DNA from: Roseibium hamelinense
GTDB taxonomy: Bacteria; Pseudomonadota; Alphaproteobacteria; Rhizobiales; Stappiaceae
Assembly: GCF_007830545.1 (NCBI RefSeq)
Contig: NZ_VLLF01000001.1
Location: 62,001-126,000, forward strand
DNA length: 64,000 nt
Direction: 5' to 3'
Made by a program: the position numbers and the translations under genes. Position 1 is the stretch's first letter, and each line of letters starts with the position of its first letter. Below, one piece after another: positions 17,371 through 25,579 of the stretch. The notes under the pieces were generated by a model. It was not told the origin of the DNA, ran no database searches, and saw only the letters and a list, made by a program, of their open reading frames with translations.

Positions 17371-18366
17371 TTAGCCCAGCAGCCAAATACCGGCGAGTAC
17401 AAACACGGCCAAAAACGCCGTTTGGGTCACGACCATCCAAATTGCCGGGCCGCCGACTTCCAGCAGCTTTGGAATGGACGTTTTCATGCCCACAGCGGCA
17501 ATCGCCGCCAGCAGCGCCCAGCTGGCCACCTGGCTTGCGAATTCGCTCACAAAAGTGGGGATCAGCCCAAAGGAGTTGAGCGTTGCCAGCACCAAGAAGG
17601 CAATCACAAACCCGGGGATCAGGGGCGGGCGTTTTGTGCCTGGCTCCACGCTGCTGCGCAGAATGAGAGCCGCGATGAAAACAACCGGGGCCAGCAACGT
17701 CACCCGGATCAGTTTGACCAAGGTCGACAGATCGCCGGTTTCTTCGGAGATGGAAAAGCCTGCCCCCACCACTTGGGCGACATCATGGATCGTGCCGCCC
17801 AGAAAGACGCCGGTCTGGTCCATGTTCAGCTTCAGATAGCTGGTCAGGATCGGATAAAAGATCATGGCCAGGGTGGAAAGCACGGTGACGGTGATCACCG
17901 TGAAGGCCAGATCGCGTTCGGCATGCTCGCGCTTGGGAAGAATAGACCCGATTGCCATGGCAGCCGACGCGCCGCAGATGGCAACGGCCCCACCAGACAA
18001 AAACGAGAACAGCCGGTCACGGCCGAACAATCGACCGATCAGCAATGAAAACCCGATCGTAGCGCCGACCCCGCTTACGATGACAATCAGCATGGGCAGC
18101 CCTAGCGATTGCACCATCTCAACCGAAATCCGGACACCCAGCAGCGCCACGCCAATCCGCAACAGTGTTTTGGCGGAAAACGCGACACCCTCCGCAGTGC
18201 GTTTTTCCTCGGCCAGGAAATTGAGCGGCATGCCGAGCAGGATTGCCATCAGCATGGCCGGCGCGCCGTAGTGTTCATTCAAGAACTGTGCGGCGATGGC
18301 AACGAGGCCAGCTATTGCAAAGCCGGGAAACAGCTCTTGCGCCCGGGCCTTGAGCGTTTCGATCAT
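17371..18366 (-). CDS. YeiH family (UPF0324) putative sulfate/sulfite exporter
   Basis: This 331-residue membrane protein has about ten hydrophobic segments and belongs to the YeiH/UPF0324 family; relatives are proposed to export sulfite or sulfate during sulfonate breakdown. The start at 18366 has AAGGA upstream, excluding a 68-codon open extension that overlaps the upstream gene. Typical blocks are LLGVRISVEMVQSLGLP near residue 80, SGGAVAICGASAAMAIGSIL near 125, and FLGGTIHDVAQVVGAGF near 180. It begins 17 bp after the di-heme peroxidase stop, so the two may be co-transcribed. The SsuD-like monooxygenase 7 kb away would produce sulfite, so an export role there is possible but inferred. Confidence 0.82.
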   Translation of the reverse strand: MIETLKARAQELFPGFAIAGLVAIAAQFLNEHYGAPAMLMAILLGMPLNFLAEEKRTAEGVAFSAKTLLRIGVALLGVRISVEMVQSLGLPMLIVIVSGVGATIGFSLLIGRLFGRDRLFSFLSGGAVAICGASAAMAIGSILPKREHAERDLAFTVITVTVLSTLAMIFYPILTSYLKLNMDQTGVFLGGTIHDVAQVVGAGFSISEETGDLSTLVKLIRVTLLAPVVFIAALILRSSVEPGTKRPPLIPGFVIAFLVLATLNSFGLIPTFVSEFASQVASWALLAAIAAVGMKTSIPKLLEVGGPAIWMVVTQTAFLAVFVLAGIWLLG

Positions 18367-18383
18367 TTGAAACGTCCTTGTTG

Positions 18384-19712
18384 TTATTTGTCGATCGGCA
18401 GTCCGCTCGGGACAGTCTGAGGAATTCCAAGAGGTGGGGAGGCGACGGAATCTGTGCCTGTAAGCGCTTTCATAAATGCCACTATAGCATCGATTTCGGC
18501 ATTCGAAACAGGGGTCGGCACGACGTCGCGGACGCGTTTTTGGCGCGCCAACTCGCGGCTGTCCTGCCAAACCACAAAATCGATTGCCTCCAGCCAGGGG
18601 GCAGAGGGCAGATCAGCGAGTTCCGGCCTCCACCGGGCCAGCATTCCGTTAGGGTCGAGATGATGGCGGATAATGCCCTCCAGCGTTGGGTAGGCGCCGT
18701 TGTGGCCGTACGGAGCGGTCAGTTCGACATTGCGAAGCATGGGCGTGCGGAAGCGGTACGCGTCTTCCAGGCGGTCGCTTTCGGCCATGCGCCCGGTATC
18801 GCGCACCATGGGATCAAACCGCCGGGTGCGGCCCGGACCGAAGGGAGGAAGGCCGAGGGCATGGAATTTCTGATCGCTTAGAAGCGGGCCGGAGTGGCAA
18901 CGCGCGCACCCGGCTTTCCCGAAAAACAGATCAAGGCCTTGTTTTTGCTGGTTCGAAAGCGCGTTGGAATCGCCCGCCAGATACCGGTCGAACGGACTGT
19001 CGAAGCTTTGCCACTCGGTTGCCTGGAAAGCGGCCAGTGCATTGGCGATGTCGACGATCGTGACGTCTTCGGGCGACTTGATATGGTCGAAAGCACCGAC
19101 AAATTTCCGTCCGTAGTCCGGGATCACACGCACGCGCTTGGCAAGAATCGGCCAGGCCGCATCGATCCGGTCGTGAACGGCACCGGCAATCTCGTTTTCC
19201 TTCGGGTTTCCGGCCATCTCGAATTGCGCAACCAGGGGAAAGACGGCCTGGGCGGCGAGCAGGGAATTGAACCCTGTCGGCAGCCACTCCTCTGCAGGTG
19301 AATTGAAGCCGTTTTCGTAAATATCGCTGACGGACAAGCGCCCGTCATGAAACGTGACAGTCAATTCCCTGGCGCCGAGATTCCAAAGGCCTGGGGCGTT
19401 CCGGGGAATACGCTTTTTTATGCGGTTTTCGCCGCGCCCAGCCGTGCGTTTCGGTCCAAGTCCGTCTCCGCCTTCCCCAATGCCAAGTGACAGACCGTCG
19501 CCTGTCCCGAAAGCCGGGTGATGACACGTGCCGCAGCTGATGTTCTTGTTGCCCGACAGGATCTTGTCGTAAAACAACAGCTGCCCGAGCGCGGCCTGCT
19601 TCTGATCGAACACGATGAAGTCGTAAGCGGTCAGCGGCGGCGGAAGAACCGGTTCCGAGTGCGCCGCATCGGCGTATGTGCAAAGGCTTAAGGCCAACAG
19701 GGAGAGCGACAA
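18384..19712 (-). CDS. Di-heme cytochrome c peroxidase/MauG-like protein, start uncertain
   Basis: This exported protein of about 442 residues has two covalent heme sites, CGTCH at 60-64 and CARCH at 269-273 (numbered from a TTG start). It resembles bacterial cytochrome c peroxidases and MauG-like enzymes, which reduce peroxide or oxidise a partner protein. The C-terminal RTPMLRNVELTAPYGHNG block is typical. The only usable start near the signal sequence is TTG at 19710-19712. No ATG, GTG or TTG occurs in frame for some 30 codons upstream, where the frame overlaps the divergent Sel1 gene. The resulting signal peptide (SLSLLALSLCTYADAAHS) lacks the usual basic N-region. Function is firm, the N-terminus is not. 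Confidence 0.8.
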   Translation of the reverse strand: MSLSLLALSLCTYADAAHSEPVLPPPLTAYDFIVFDQKQAALGQLLFYDKILSGNKNISCGTCHHPAFGTGDGLSLGIGEGGDGLGPKRTAGRGENRIKKRIPRNAPGLWNLGARELTVTFHDGRLSVSDIYENGFNSPAEEWLPTGFNSLLAAQAVFPLVAQFEMAGNPKENEIAGAVHDRIDAAWPILAKRVRVIPDYGRKFVGAFDHIKSPEDVTIVDIANALAAFQATEWQSFDSPFDRYLAGDSNALSNQQKQGLDLFFGKAGCARCHSGPLLSDQKFHALGLPPFGPGRTRRFDPMVRDTGRMAESDRLEDAYRFRTPMLRNVELTAPYGHNGAYPTLEGIIRHHLDPNGMLARWRPELADLPSAPWLEAIDFVVWQDSRELARQKRVRDVVPTPVSNAEIDAIVAFMKALTGTDSVASPPLGIPQTVPSGLPIDK

Positions 19713-19718
19713 GACACA

Positions 19719-20201
19719 ATGAGAAACCTGTTGAGCGCCAGTCTTTTCGGAATGCTTGTTGCGACGGGTGCTGCCTTTGCAGAAATCGAGGATGCGCGCG
19801 ACCTGATGGAAGAGGGGCAGTTCCAAGCCGCCTATGAAGCGCTTTGGCCTGCCGCCCGTTCCGGCAATGCCGATGCGGAGGAGTTGATCGGCGTCATGTA
19901 TGCCATGGGTCTCGGTGTCGAGCGGGACGATCAACGGGCGTTTGAATGGTATCTGCGCAGCGCCATGAAGGGACACCCGGGCGCTCAATCGGGTGTTGGG
20001 TGGTATTACGAGGTGGGGCGCGGGATGCCGGCGCCTGATCTTGTGCGCGCTTACATGTGGTACACGCTGTCGGCCATCGGAGGCGATCCGGATGCGGCCA
20101 TCTCGCTGGAGGAGGTCGTCAAGAAAATGACACCGGAAGAGATTGAAAAAGCCCATGTTCTTGTCAGCGACTACAAGGTCTGGATGTATCCGTTCCGCTG
20201 A
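19719..20201 (+). CDS. Sel1-repeat protein, secreted
   Basis: This 160-residue protein has a signal peptide (about residues 1-21: MRNLLSASLFGMLVATGAAFA). Two Sel1-type helical repeats follow, the first around AEELIGVMYAMGLGVERDDQR and the second around AQSGVGWYYEVGRGMPAPDL, separated by FEWYLRSAMKG. Such repeats usually mediate protein contacts in the periplasm. The start is only six bases from the divergent di-heme gene start, so each promoter must lie within the other's coding region. The reason for the close pairing is unknown. The next gene, an ORF6N protein, is convergent with six bases between stops. Confidence 0.82.
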   Translation: MRNLLSASLFGMLVATGAAFAEIEDARDLMEEGQFQAAYEALWPAARSGNADAEELIGVMYAMGLGVERDDQRAFEWYLRSAMKGHPGAQSGVGWYYEVGRGMPAPDLVRAYMWYTLSAIGGDPDAAISLEEVVKKMTPEEIEKAHVLVSDYKVWMYPFR

Positions 20202-20207
20202 GCCGCT

Positions 20208-21011
20208 TCAGCCTCCCAGGTCTTTCAGCACCGCCAGGAGCCCATCCACGCTGCCATTTTCCATGTAGCGCTGAACTTCGATGACGATGCGCAACTGCTT
20301 CGCGAGATAGGCAAGGCGCCTGTGATCGTTTTCAATATGCTTGGCCGTGACCTCTGCGTCGATGGCTTCGGCCTCTTTTAAGAGCTTTTGGATCTCGGCC
20401 AGCGTTTTTTCGTTCTGCACCCCCTGTTTGCGCAGATGCGCCTTCACCGCATTCAACCCTTCAAGCGCAATCGCCCGCGCTTCATCGCGCACTGTCGTGT
20501 CTGATGCCGGATCTGCTATGGCGTCCAGAACCCTTCCAAGAGCCGCGTCCAGTTTGACAAGCAATCCCTCTTTCGTCCCATCCGGAGCGGGCAGGGCATC
20601 CTGTTTGGCGACCAGCGCCTGAGAGGCTGCTTTCGGGCCGATACCGGACTTTCGGGCTGCAACAAAAGTCTTGATGATGAACCGGGTTGCATCAACAGCC
20701 TCAGGCGTGCGGATTATCGTTGCCGCCATTGCCGCCCCATGTTCGGTGAACACCCAGGGTGGTGTCCGGCGTCCGCCATGGCCACTTGATGTACCAGATT
20801 GGTATATCAAGATTTCCGCCTCATCTTCAGTCAGTTGAAAGGCATAGCCGCCCTCAAACCGCTCCAGATGCGCCTTGACACGCTGATTGAATTTTGAGGT
20901 CGACAGGCCGAACAGGCGGGCAAGATCTGAGTCAAGCACGACCGCTTCGTCGCGGATTTCATAAATTTGCGGCGGTTCAAGCTTGGTAATCGGTGAAGAA
21001 GCGGCGGCCAT
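20208..21011 (-). CDS. ORF6N domain protein (KilA-N-related), mobile-element-type
   Basis: This 267-residue protein has an N-terminal ORF6N DNA-binding domain: PPQIYEIRDEAVVLDSDLARLFG, then STSKFNQRVKAHLERF, and the conserved WVFTEHGAAMAATIIRT near residue 88. These domains occur mostly in phages and plasmids, where they resemble anti-repressors such as KilA-N and BRO proteins. The C-terminal half is helical and charged, likely coiled. No integrase or phage genes adjoin it, so it appears to be a domesticated or stranded mobile-element remnant. It lies between a Sel1 gene and a TRAP operon terminator. The start has only a weak ribosome site. Confidence 0.8.
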   Translation of the reverse strand: MAAASSPITKLEPPQIYEIRDEAVVLDSDLARLFGLSTSKFNQRVKAHLERFEGGYAFQLTEDEAEILIYQSGTSSGHGGRRTPPWVFTEHGAAMAATIIRTPEAVDATRFIIKTFVAARKSGIGPKAASQALVAKQDALPAPDGTKEGLLVKLDAALGRVLDAIADPASDTTVRDEARAIALEGLNAVKAHLRKQGVQNEKTLAEIQKLLKEAEAIDAEVTAKHIENDHRRLAYLAKQLRIVIEVQRYMENGSVDGLLAVLKDLGG

Positions 21012-21107
21012 GAGCTATTCCGGTGTCAGAGATCTCGAATGGGTAGCATTTGACGGCCGTGCTAATCTACTGGTTGTTTTAATGAAATTTGGTTTGCTGC
21101 CGGTTGC

Positions 21108-21137
21108 GAAAAAATGGGGCCGGAAATCCGGCCCCTT
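21108..21137 (-). terminator. Rho-independent terminator of the TRAP/monooxygenase operon
   Basis: On the minus strand, GGGGCCGG and CCGGCCCC (21116-21123 and 21128-21135) pair perfectly around a four-base loop and are followed by AUUUUUUC. It lies 16 bp beyond the dctP stop codon and closes the six-gene operon that starts at 26733. Confidence 0.88.
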
Positions 21138-21152
21138 CGCAAGCCTTTGCGG

Positions 21153-22211
21153 TCAGTTCAGATCGGCCTGACGATCAGAACCAACTTCCCGTTCAGCTTC
21201 TGCCACGGCCTCGGTGAGCGCACCGAAAATTTCGTCGCCGCGGGCAACATTTTCCTTGAACCAGTCATAGACCGGGGTTGCGGCTTCCTTGAAAGCTTCC
21301 TTTTGCTCGGGGGTCGGAACATAAAGATCGCCCCCGCCTGCAACAAAGTCCTCATATGCCTGGATCGATTTGCGCTTCGGGGACGCGAAGGTTGCCTGTT
21401 GAAGCGCATAAAAGCCGTCGACCACGACACGGCGCATATCTTCCGGCATCGACAGGAATTTCTCGTTGTTCATCCACCACAGGGCGCCCATGTAAGCATG
21501 GCCGTCCAGCGTGACATATTGCAGGCCGGCATCGGGGAACTTCATGCCCATAATGTCGGTGATGCCGTTCTTGGACCCTTCGACAACACCGGTCTGGAAC
21601 GAGGTGAACAGCTCCGGCCACGGGATCGGGGTCGGGGAGGCGCCAAGCGCCTTGACGAGCTCCTGCGGCAGGTCCGCAACGACGGTGCGGATCTTCAGGC
21701 CCTCCATGTCGGCCGGCTCGGCGATGCGGCGCTTCGTGTTGGCGAAGTTGCGCCACCCGCCCGTGTTGCCCACGGTCATCAGCCGGATCATGTTGTCGCT
21801 GTCTTCAAGGGCCATATCGCGCATGGTGCGCGTAAAATCGCCCTGAAGCACATGCTCTGCGATGCGGTCATCGGCCATCAGATACGGCAGGTCGAGAACC
21901 TGAACGTATGGAAAGATGCCCGACGCCCCGCCAGAGGTGGAGATGTAAATATCGATGGAGCCGTCTGCCACACCTTGCAGACATTCGGCACCGTTTGAGC
22001 ACAGCTGTGTACCGATGAAAAGCTCGACTTCGATCGCACCGTTCGAGGCTGCCTCAACATAGTTCTTGAAGACAACGAGGCCGTCATAGTCTTCATCGTT
22101 CTCATTCGAGTTTGCGGTCGCGCGCAGCGTATAGTCCGCAGCTGCGGCGCTGAGCGCTGACCCGGCGAGCATTGCCGCCACCGTCAGGCATTTTAGGGTC
22201 GATTTGAGCAT
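21153..22211 (-). CDS. TRAP transporter substrate-binding protein (DctP family)
   Basis: This 352-residue periplasmic protein captures the substrate for the DctQM permease encoded just upstream. The start at 22211 follows GGGAGG and gives a clean signal peptide (MLKSTLKCLTVAAMLAGSALSAAAA). DctP features are clear: LRATANSNENDEDYDGLVVF near residue 28, GLKIRTVVADLPQELVKALG near 160, and PWPELFTSFQTGVVEGSKNG near 185, which includes the ligand-contact segment. It is the last of six co-directional genes with an SsuD-like monooxygenase at the head. This suggests the ligand is the substrate of that enzyme, perhaps a sulfonate. That is inference. Confidence 0.9.
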   Translation of the reverse strand: MLKSTLKCLTVAAMLAGSALSAAAADYTLRATANSNENDEDYDGLVVFKNYVEAASNGAIEVELFIGTQLCSNGAECLQGVADGSIDIYISTSGGASGIFPYVQVLDLPYLMADDRIAEHVLQGDFTRTMRDMALEDSDNMIRLMTVGNTGGWRNFANTKRRIAEPADMEGLKIRTVVADLPQELVKALGASPTPIPWPELFTSFQTGVVEGSKNGITDIMGMKFPDAGLQYVTLDGHAYMGALWWMNNEKFLSMPEDMRRVVVDGFYALQQATFASPKRKSIQAYEDFVAGGGDLYVPTPEQKEAFKEAATPVYDWFKENVARGDEIFGALTEAVAEAEREVGSDRQADLN

Positions 22212-22236
22212 GAATAGTCCTCCCTTGGTGCTCAAG

Positions 22237-23526
22237 TCAGTTTGCAAATCCGGTCAAACGCGGAATTGTCATGGAAAACGCCGGGAAATAGGTGACCAGG
22301 AAGATCACCGCGATTTCAACGGCCAGAAACGGCAGGATCGCCTTTGAGATGGTCTCGACCTTTTCGCCCGACACAGAGGCTGCGACGAACAGCACAAGCC
22401 CCATGGGCGGCGTCGCCAGCCCGATGGTCAGATTGACGCTCATGATGATCGCAAAATGAATCGGGTCTACGCCAAGATCGAGGAAGATCGGCCCGAGGAT
22501 CGGTCCGAGAATGATGATTGCCGGGCCTGCATCCAAAAACATGCCGACGATGAACAGCAGGATGTTGATCAGGAACAGCAGGATAAGCGGGTTTTCCGAC
22601 AGGCTGAGAATGAAGTCGGCGAGGATCTGCGGCGCATAGGACAAGGAGACGACTGTCTTGAAGGCCATGGCAGCCCCGACCAGCAGCAGCACGACGGCGG
22701 ATGTGATGCCGGCCCGGTTCAAGACGTCGGGAATGTCGCCCACTTTCAGGGTACGCAGCACGAACAGGCCAATGATCAGCGCATAGGCGACCGCAACAGC
22801 CGCAGCCTCCGTGGGCGTGAAGATACCGCCGAGAATGCCGCCCATGATAATGACCGGGGTCATCAGCGGGAAGAATGCTTTCAGCGAGGCCTGCCCGCGC
22901 TCACCCCATGTGGATTTCCGGCTCGCGACCGGAAAATCATACTTGTCCGCCAGAACCTTGATCATGACCATCAGACCGATGCCGACCATGACACCGGGAA
23001 CGATGCCGGCAAGGAATAGGGCCGCAACGCTCTCGCCCATGACATAGGCGTAGATGATCATGATGCCCGATGGTGGGATGATCGGGCCGATGACCGAACT
23101 TGCGGCCGTGATGGCTGCCGCGAATTTACGAGTGTAGCCTTGTTTTTCCATGGCCGGGATCAGCATGGAGCCGAGCGCGGACGTGTCGGCCACGGCGGAG
23201 CCGGACAGGCCGGCAAACAGCATGGAAGACAGAACGTTTACATGGGCCAGCCCGCCGCGCAGATGGCCCATCAGGGCCTGGCTGAACTCGACCAGGCGCA
23301 GCGTGATGCCGCCGCGGTTCATCAATTCTCCGGCCAGCATGAAGAACGGGATCGCCATGAGAGGAAAACTGTCCATCCCATTGTAAACATTGCGGTATAG
23401 CAAGGTGATATCGCGTTCCTGGCCATTCAGCCACAACAATATGCCCGGGGCGGCCAGCAGCCCGAAAAACACCGGGAGGCCAACCATGAGAAGCACAAGA
23501 AAGACGGGCAGAAACCAGATCAGCAT
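22237..23526 (-). CDS. TRAP transporter large permease (DctM family)
   Basis: This 429-residue membrane protein is the ion-coupled transport subunit of a TRAP system, with about twelve hydrophobic segments. It starts at the ATG at 23524-23526, overlapping the dctQ stop codon by one base (TAATG), which indicates translational coupling. Known DctM blocks are present: FFMLAGELMNRGGIT near residue 58, GLSGSAVADTSALGSMLIPAMEKQGY near 100, VIGPIIPPSGIMIIYAYVMGESV near 140, and NLTIGLATPPMGLVLFVAAS near 360. An upstream extension of 55 codons is open but overlaps dctQ and lacks support. It forms one transporter with dctQ and dctP beside it. Confidence 0.94.
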   Translation of the reverse strand: MLIWFLPVFLVLLMVGLPVFFGLLAAPGILLWLNGQERDITLLYRNVYNGMDSFPLMAIPFFMLAGELMNRGGITLRLVEFSQALMGHLRGGLAHVNVLSSMLFAGLSGSAVADTSALGSMLIPAMEKQGYTRKFAAAITAASSVIGPIIPPSGIMIIYAYVMGESVAALFLAGIVPGVMVGIGLMVMIKVLADKYDFPVASRKSTWGERGQASLKAFFPLMTPVIIMGGILGGIFTPTEAAAVAVAYALIIGLFVLRTLKVGDIPDVLNRAGITSAVVLLLVGAAMAFKTVVSLSYAPQILADFILSLSENPLILLFLINILLFIVGMFLDAGPAIIILGPILGPIFLDLGVDPIHFAIIMSVNLTIGLATPPMGLVLFVAASVSGEKVETISKAILPFLAVEIAVIFLVTYFPAFSMTIPRLTGFAN

Positions 23527-24116
23527 TATTCGGCTCCTGCCATCTCGGCATCGGGGATCGCCGGCAACTCCTTGGAGCCACCGAGCAACTTGATCAGGTT
23601 GCGCAGGATCAACTCGATATTGACTGAAATGAGCAGAGCGACGCCGACCAAAAGCGAGGCCATCATCCAGCTGCGCGGAATACGGAACCATTCGGAAAAG
23701 CCGAGGTTCAAGGGCAGGTACAAGGATGCTGTGGCGAACTTGCCGCCGAATCCGGTGACTTCTTTGTAGCCAATCTGCACGGCAACGGTCAGAACCGTGA
23801 GGCAGACAATGAGCAGGAACAGGTTCAGCAGGGCGCCAATTGTCCGGGGCAGCGCCAGCGGGACCATGTCGATGGCAACAAAGCCGCCGCGCCGGAAGGC
23901 TGTTGGGGCCACCAGCCCGGTCATCCAGAGCATGCAGAATCGCGCGGCCTCATCGGGCCAGGGCAGGGCGTTGTTAAAACCGTAGCGGAAGACGACCTGA
24001 ATCAAAATGGCGACCACCATGGCCGCCATGGCCACAACACCGATGGCCCGCCCGATTTTCAGGACGAATGCGTTAAACCACCCGAGCGGCTTGAGCACCG
24101 CCAGCAATGCGCCCAT
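23526..24116 (-). CDS. TRAP transporter small permease (DctQ family)
   Basis: This 196-residue protein has four hydrophobic segments and supplies the small membrane subunit of the TRAP transporter. The start was set at the ATG at 24114-24116, with GGAGGG upstream. The block WPDEAARFCMLWMTGLVAPTAFRRG (residues about 50-74) is typical of DctQ. It follows the flavin reductase gene by 54 bp and overlaps dctM by one base. Its placement after three redox genes shows that uptake and oxidation are co-regulated. Confidence 0.9.
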   Translation of the reverse strand: MGALLAVLKPLGWFNAFVLKIGRAIGVVAMAAMVVAILIQVVFRYGFNNALPWPDEAARFCMLWMTGLVAPTAFRRGGFVAIDMVPLALPRTIGALLNLFLLIVCLTVLTVAVQIGYKEVTGFGGKFATASLYLPLNLGFSEWFRIPRSWMMASLLVGVALLISVNIELILRNLIKLLGGSKELPAIPDAEMAGAE

Positions 24117-24170
24117 GTGGGCCCTCCCATTCAAAACGGCGGCCGTTTTGAAGGCCTGCCGCAATGCGCC

Positions 24171-24689
24171 TTATTTTTTGTGCGCCAATTGGCCGAGTTT
24201 CCCGGCGTAAAATGTCAGCGCGTCCCCCTCGCGCATTTCAGCTTTCACCACCTTACCCAGAACAATCAGGTGATCGCCACCTTCATAAGCGGCCACGCGT
24301 TCACATTCGAAGCGTGCAAGGCAATGTTCGATCAGGGGAACCCCCCGTGCATTGCTGGTCAGTTCCAGGTCGTCGAATGCATGCGCATTCTTTGAAAAGC
24401 CGTGACACAGCTCTGCCTGGTGGTGGCTGAGAATGTGGATCGCGTAGTGTTCGGCCGGCTCAAAGTAGCGGAAGCGGCGCGATCCCTTGTCTGGTGCCCA
24501 CATGACCAATGGCGGGTCAAGTGAAACGGAGGAAAAGCTGTTGGCCGTGATCCCCACAGGCCCGTCCGGGGTGGCTGTGGTGACAACGGTGACGCCCGTT
24601 GCAAACCGCCCGAAAGCATCCCGCAGGAGGCGGGTGTTTTCAGCGTCCGGCGCAAAGGTGACAGGATGATTGGATGTCTGCATGGTCAT
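24171..24689 (-). CDS. Flavin reductase (HpaC/SsuE-function) domain protein
   Basis: This 172-residue flavin-dependent reductase has the split-barrel fold. Markers are FATGVTVVTTATPDGPVGITANSFSSVSLDPPLV, broken here across residues about 28-60, and the C-terminal GDHLIVLGKVV near 142, which carries the histidine of the flavin site. It probably reduces FMN with NAD(P)H and hands FMNH2 to the SsuD-like monooxygenase two genes upstream. Its ATG overlaps the aldo/keto reductase stop in TGATG, so the enzymes are made in linked amounts. In function it replaces SsuE, though it belongs to a different family. Confidence 0.9.
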   Translation of the reverse strand: MTMQTSNHPVTFAPDAENTRLLRDAFGRFATGVTVVTTATPDGPVGITANSFSSVSLDPPLVMWAPDKGSRRFRYFEPAEHYAIHILSHHQAELCHGFSKNAHAFDDLELTSNARGVPLIEHCLARFECERVAAYEGGDHLIVLGKVVKAEMREGDALTFYAGKLGQLAHKK

Positions 24690-25579
24690 CAGGGCACCTC
24701 TTTTCCAAGGGCCGCCTCGTACAGGCGGTACCAGGTTTCGCGATCCAGCTTGACTTTGATGGCGTCGGAGATCTTGCCGATGCGCTCCAGATTGTTGGTA
24801 CCCATGACCGGGATGATTCCGGCCGGATGTGCCAGAAGGAACGCGATTGCAACGGCGGACCGGTCGACGCCCGCATCGGCCGCGATTTCATCCAGAACGC
24901 TGCCGAGTTGGCCCTGGCCGGTCATCACGGATCCGCCGCCAAGCGGCGACCAGGCCATCAGGCGGGTTCCAAGTTTTTGGTGGAAGGCCAGATCGCCATT
25001 GGTGAACGGGCCGATTTCCGACAGGCTGATTTCGATCTGGTTGGTCGCGAGCTTCGTCGTCATCGCCGACTGCAGCAGGTCCCAGTCCCATGGGCGGAAA
25101 TTCGACACGCCGACGGCGCGCACCTTGCCGCTCTTGACGAGATCGTCGAGCGCTGAACCTGTCTCATGGTGGTCCATCAACGGGTCGGGACGATGGATCA
25201 GCAGAAGATCGATCGTGTCGATCGCCATCTCCCGGAGCGAGGTCTCGACCGATTGTTCAATATGAGCACGCGAGGTGTCGTAGTGTTTCACGCTTGCAGA
25301 TGCATACCGCCCCATCGGGGCGATGATGTCGCATTTGGTAACGATTTCCATCTTCGCCCGCAGGGACGGGTTGGCCTTCAGGGCGGCGCCCAACAAGGCT
25401 TCGGCCTGATAGCCGCCGTAAATATCTGCCTGGTCGAAGGTGGTAATACCCTGGTCGAGACAGGACTGGACTTTGGCTTCAACATGCGCCGGCGACGTGT
25501 CGGTGCCGTCGCCAAGACGCCACATGCCATAGACCAATCGGCTGAATTCCAGATCCGGGGTCAGGGAAAGGCGTTGCAT
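24689..25579 (-). CDS. Aldo/keto reductase, YdhF-like
   Basis: This 296-residue NADPH-dependent reductase has the AKR tetrad visible as D52, Y54 (ADIYGGYQAE), K82 (EIVTKCD) and H129 (LLIHRPDPL). The overall sequence is close in pattern to E. coli YdhF. The start at 25579 overlaps the stop of the upstream monooxygenase (TGATG), and an 87-codon upstream extension was rejected because it overlaps that gene. An SsuD-type reaction releases an aldehyde, which this enzyme could reduce to an alcohol. The real substrate is not known. Confidence 0.9.
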   Translation of the reverse strand: MQRLSLTPDLEFSRLVYGMWRLGDGTDTSPAHVEAKVQSCLDQGITTFDQADIYGGYQAEALLGAALKANPSLRAKMEIVTKCDIIAPMGRYASASVKHYDTSRAHIEQSVETSLREMAIDTIDLLLIHRPDPLMDHHETGSALDDLVKSGKVRAVGVSNFRPWDWDLLQSAMTTKLATNQIEISLSEIGPFTNGDLAFHQKLGTRLMAWSPLGGGSVMTGQGQLGSVLDEIAADAGVDRSAVAIAFLLAHPAGIIPVMGTNNLERIGKISDAIKVKLDRETWYRLYEAALGKEVP

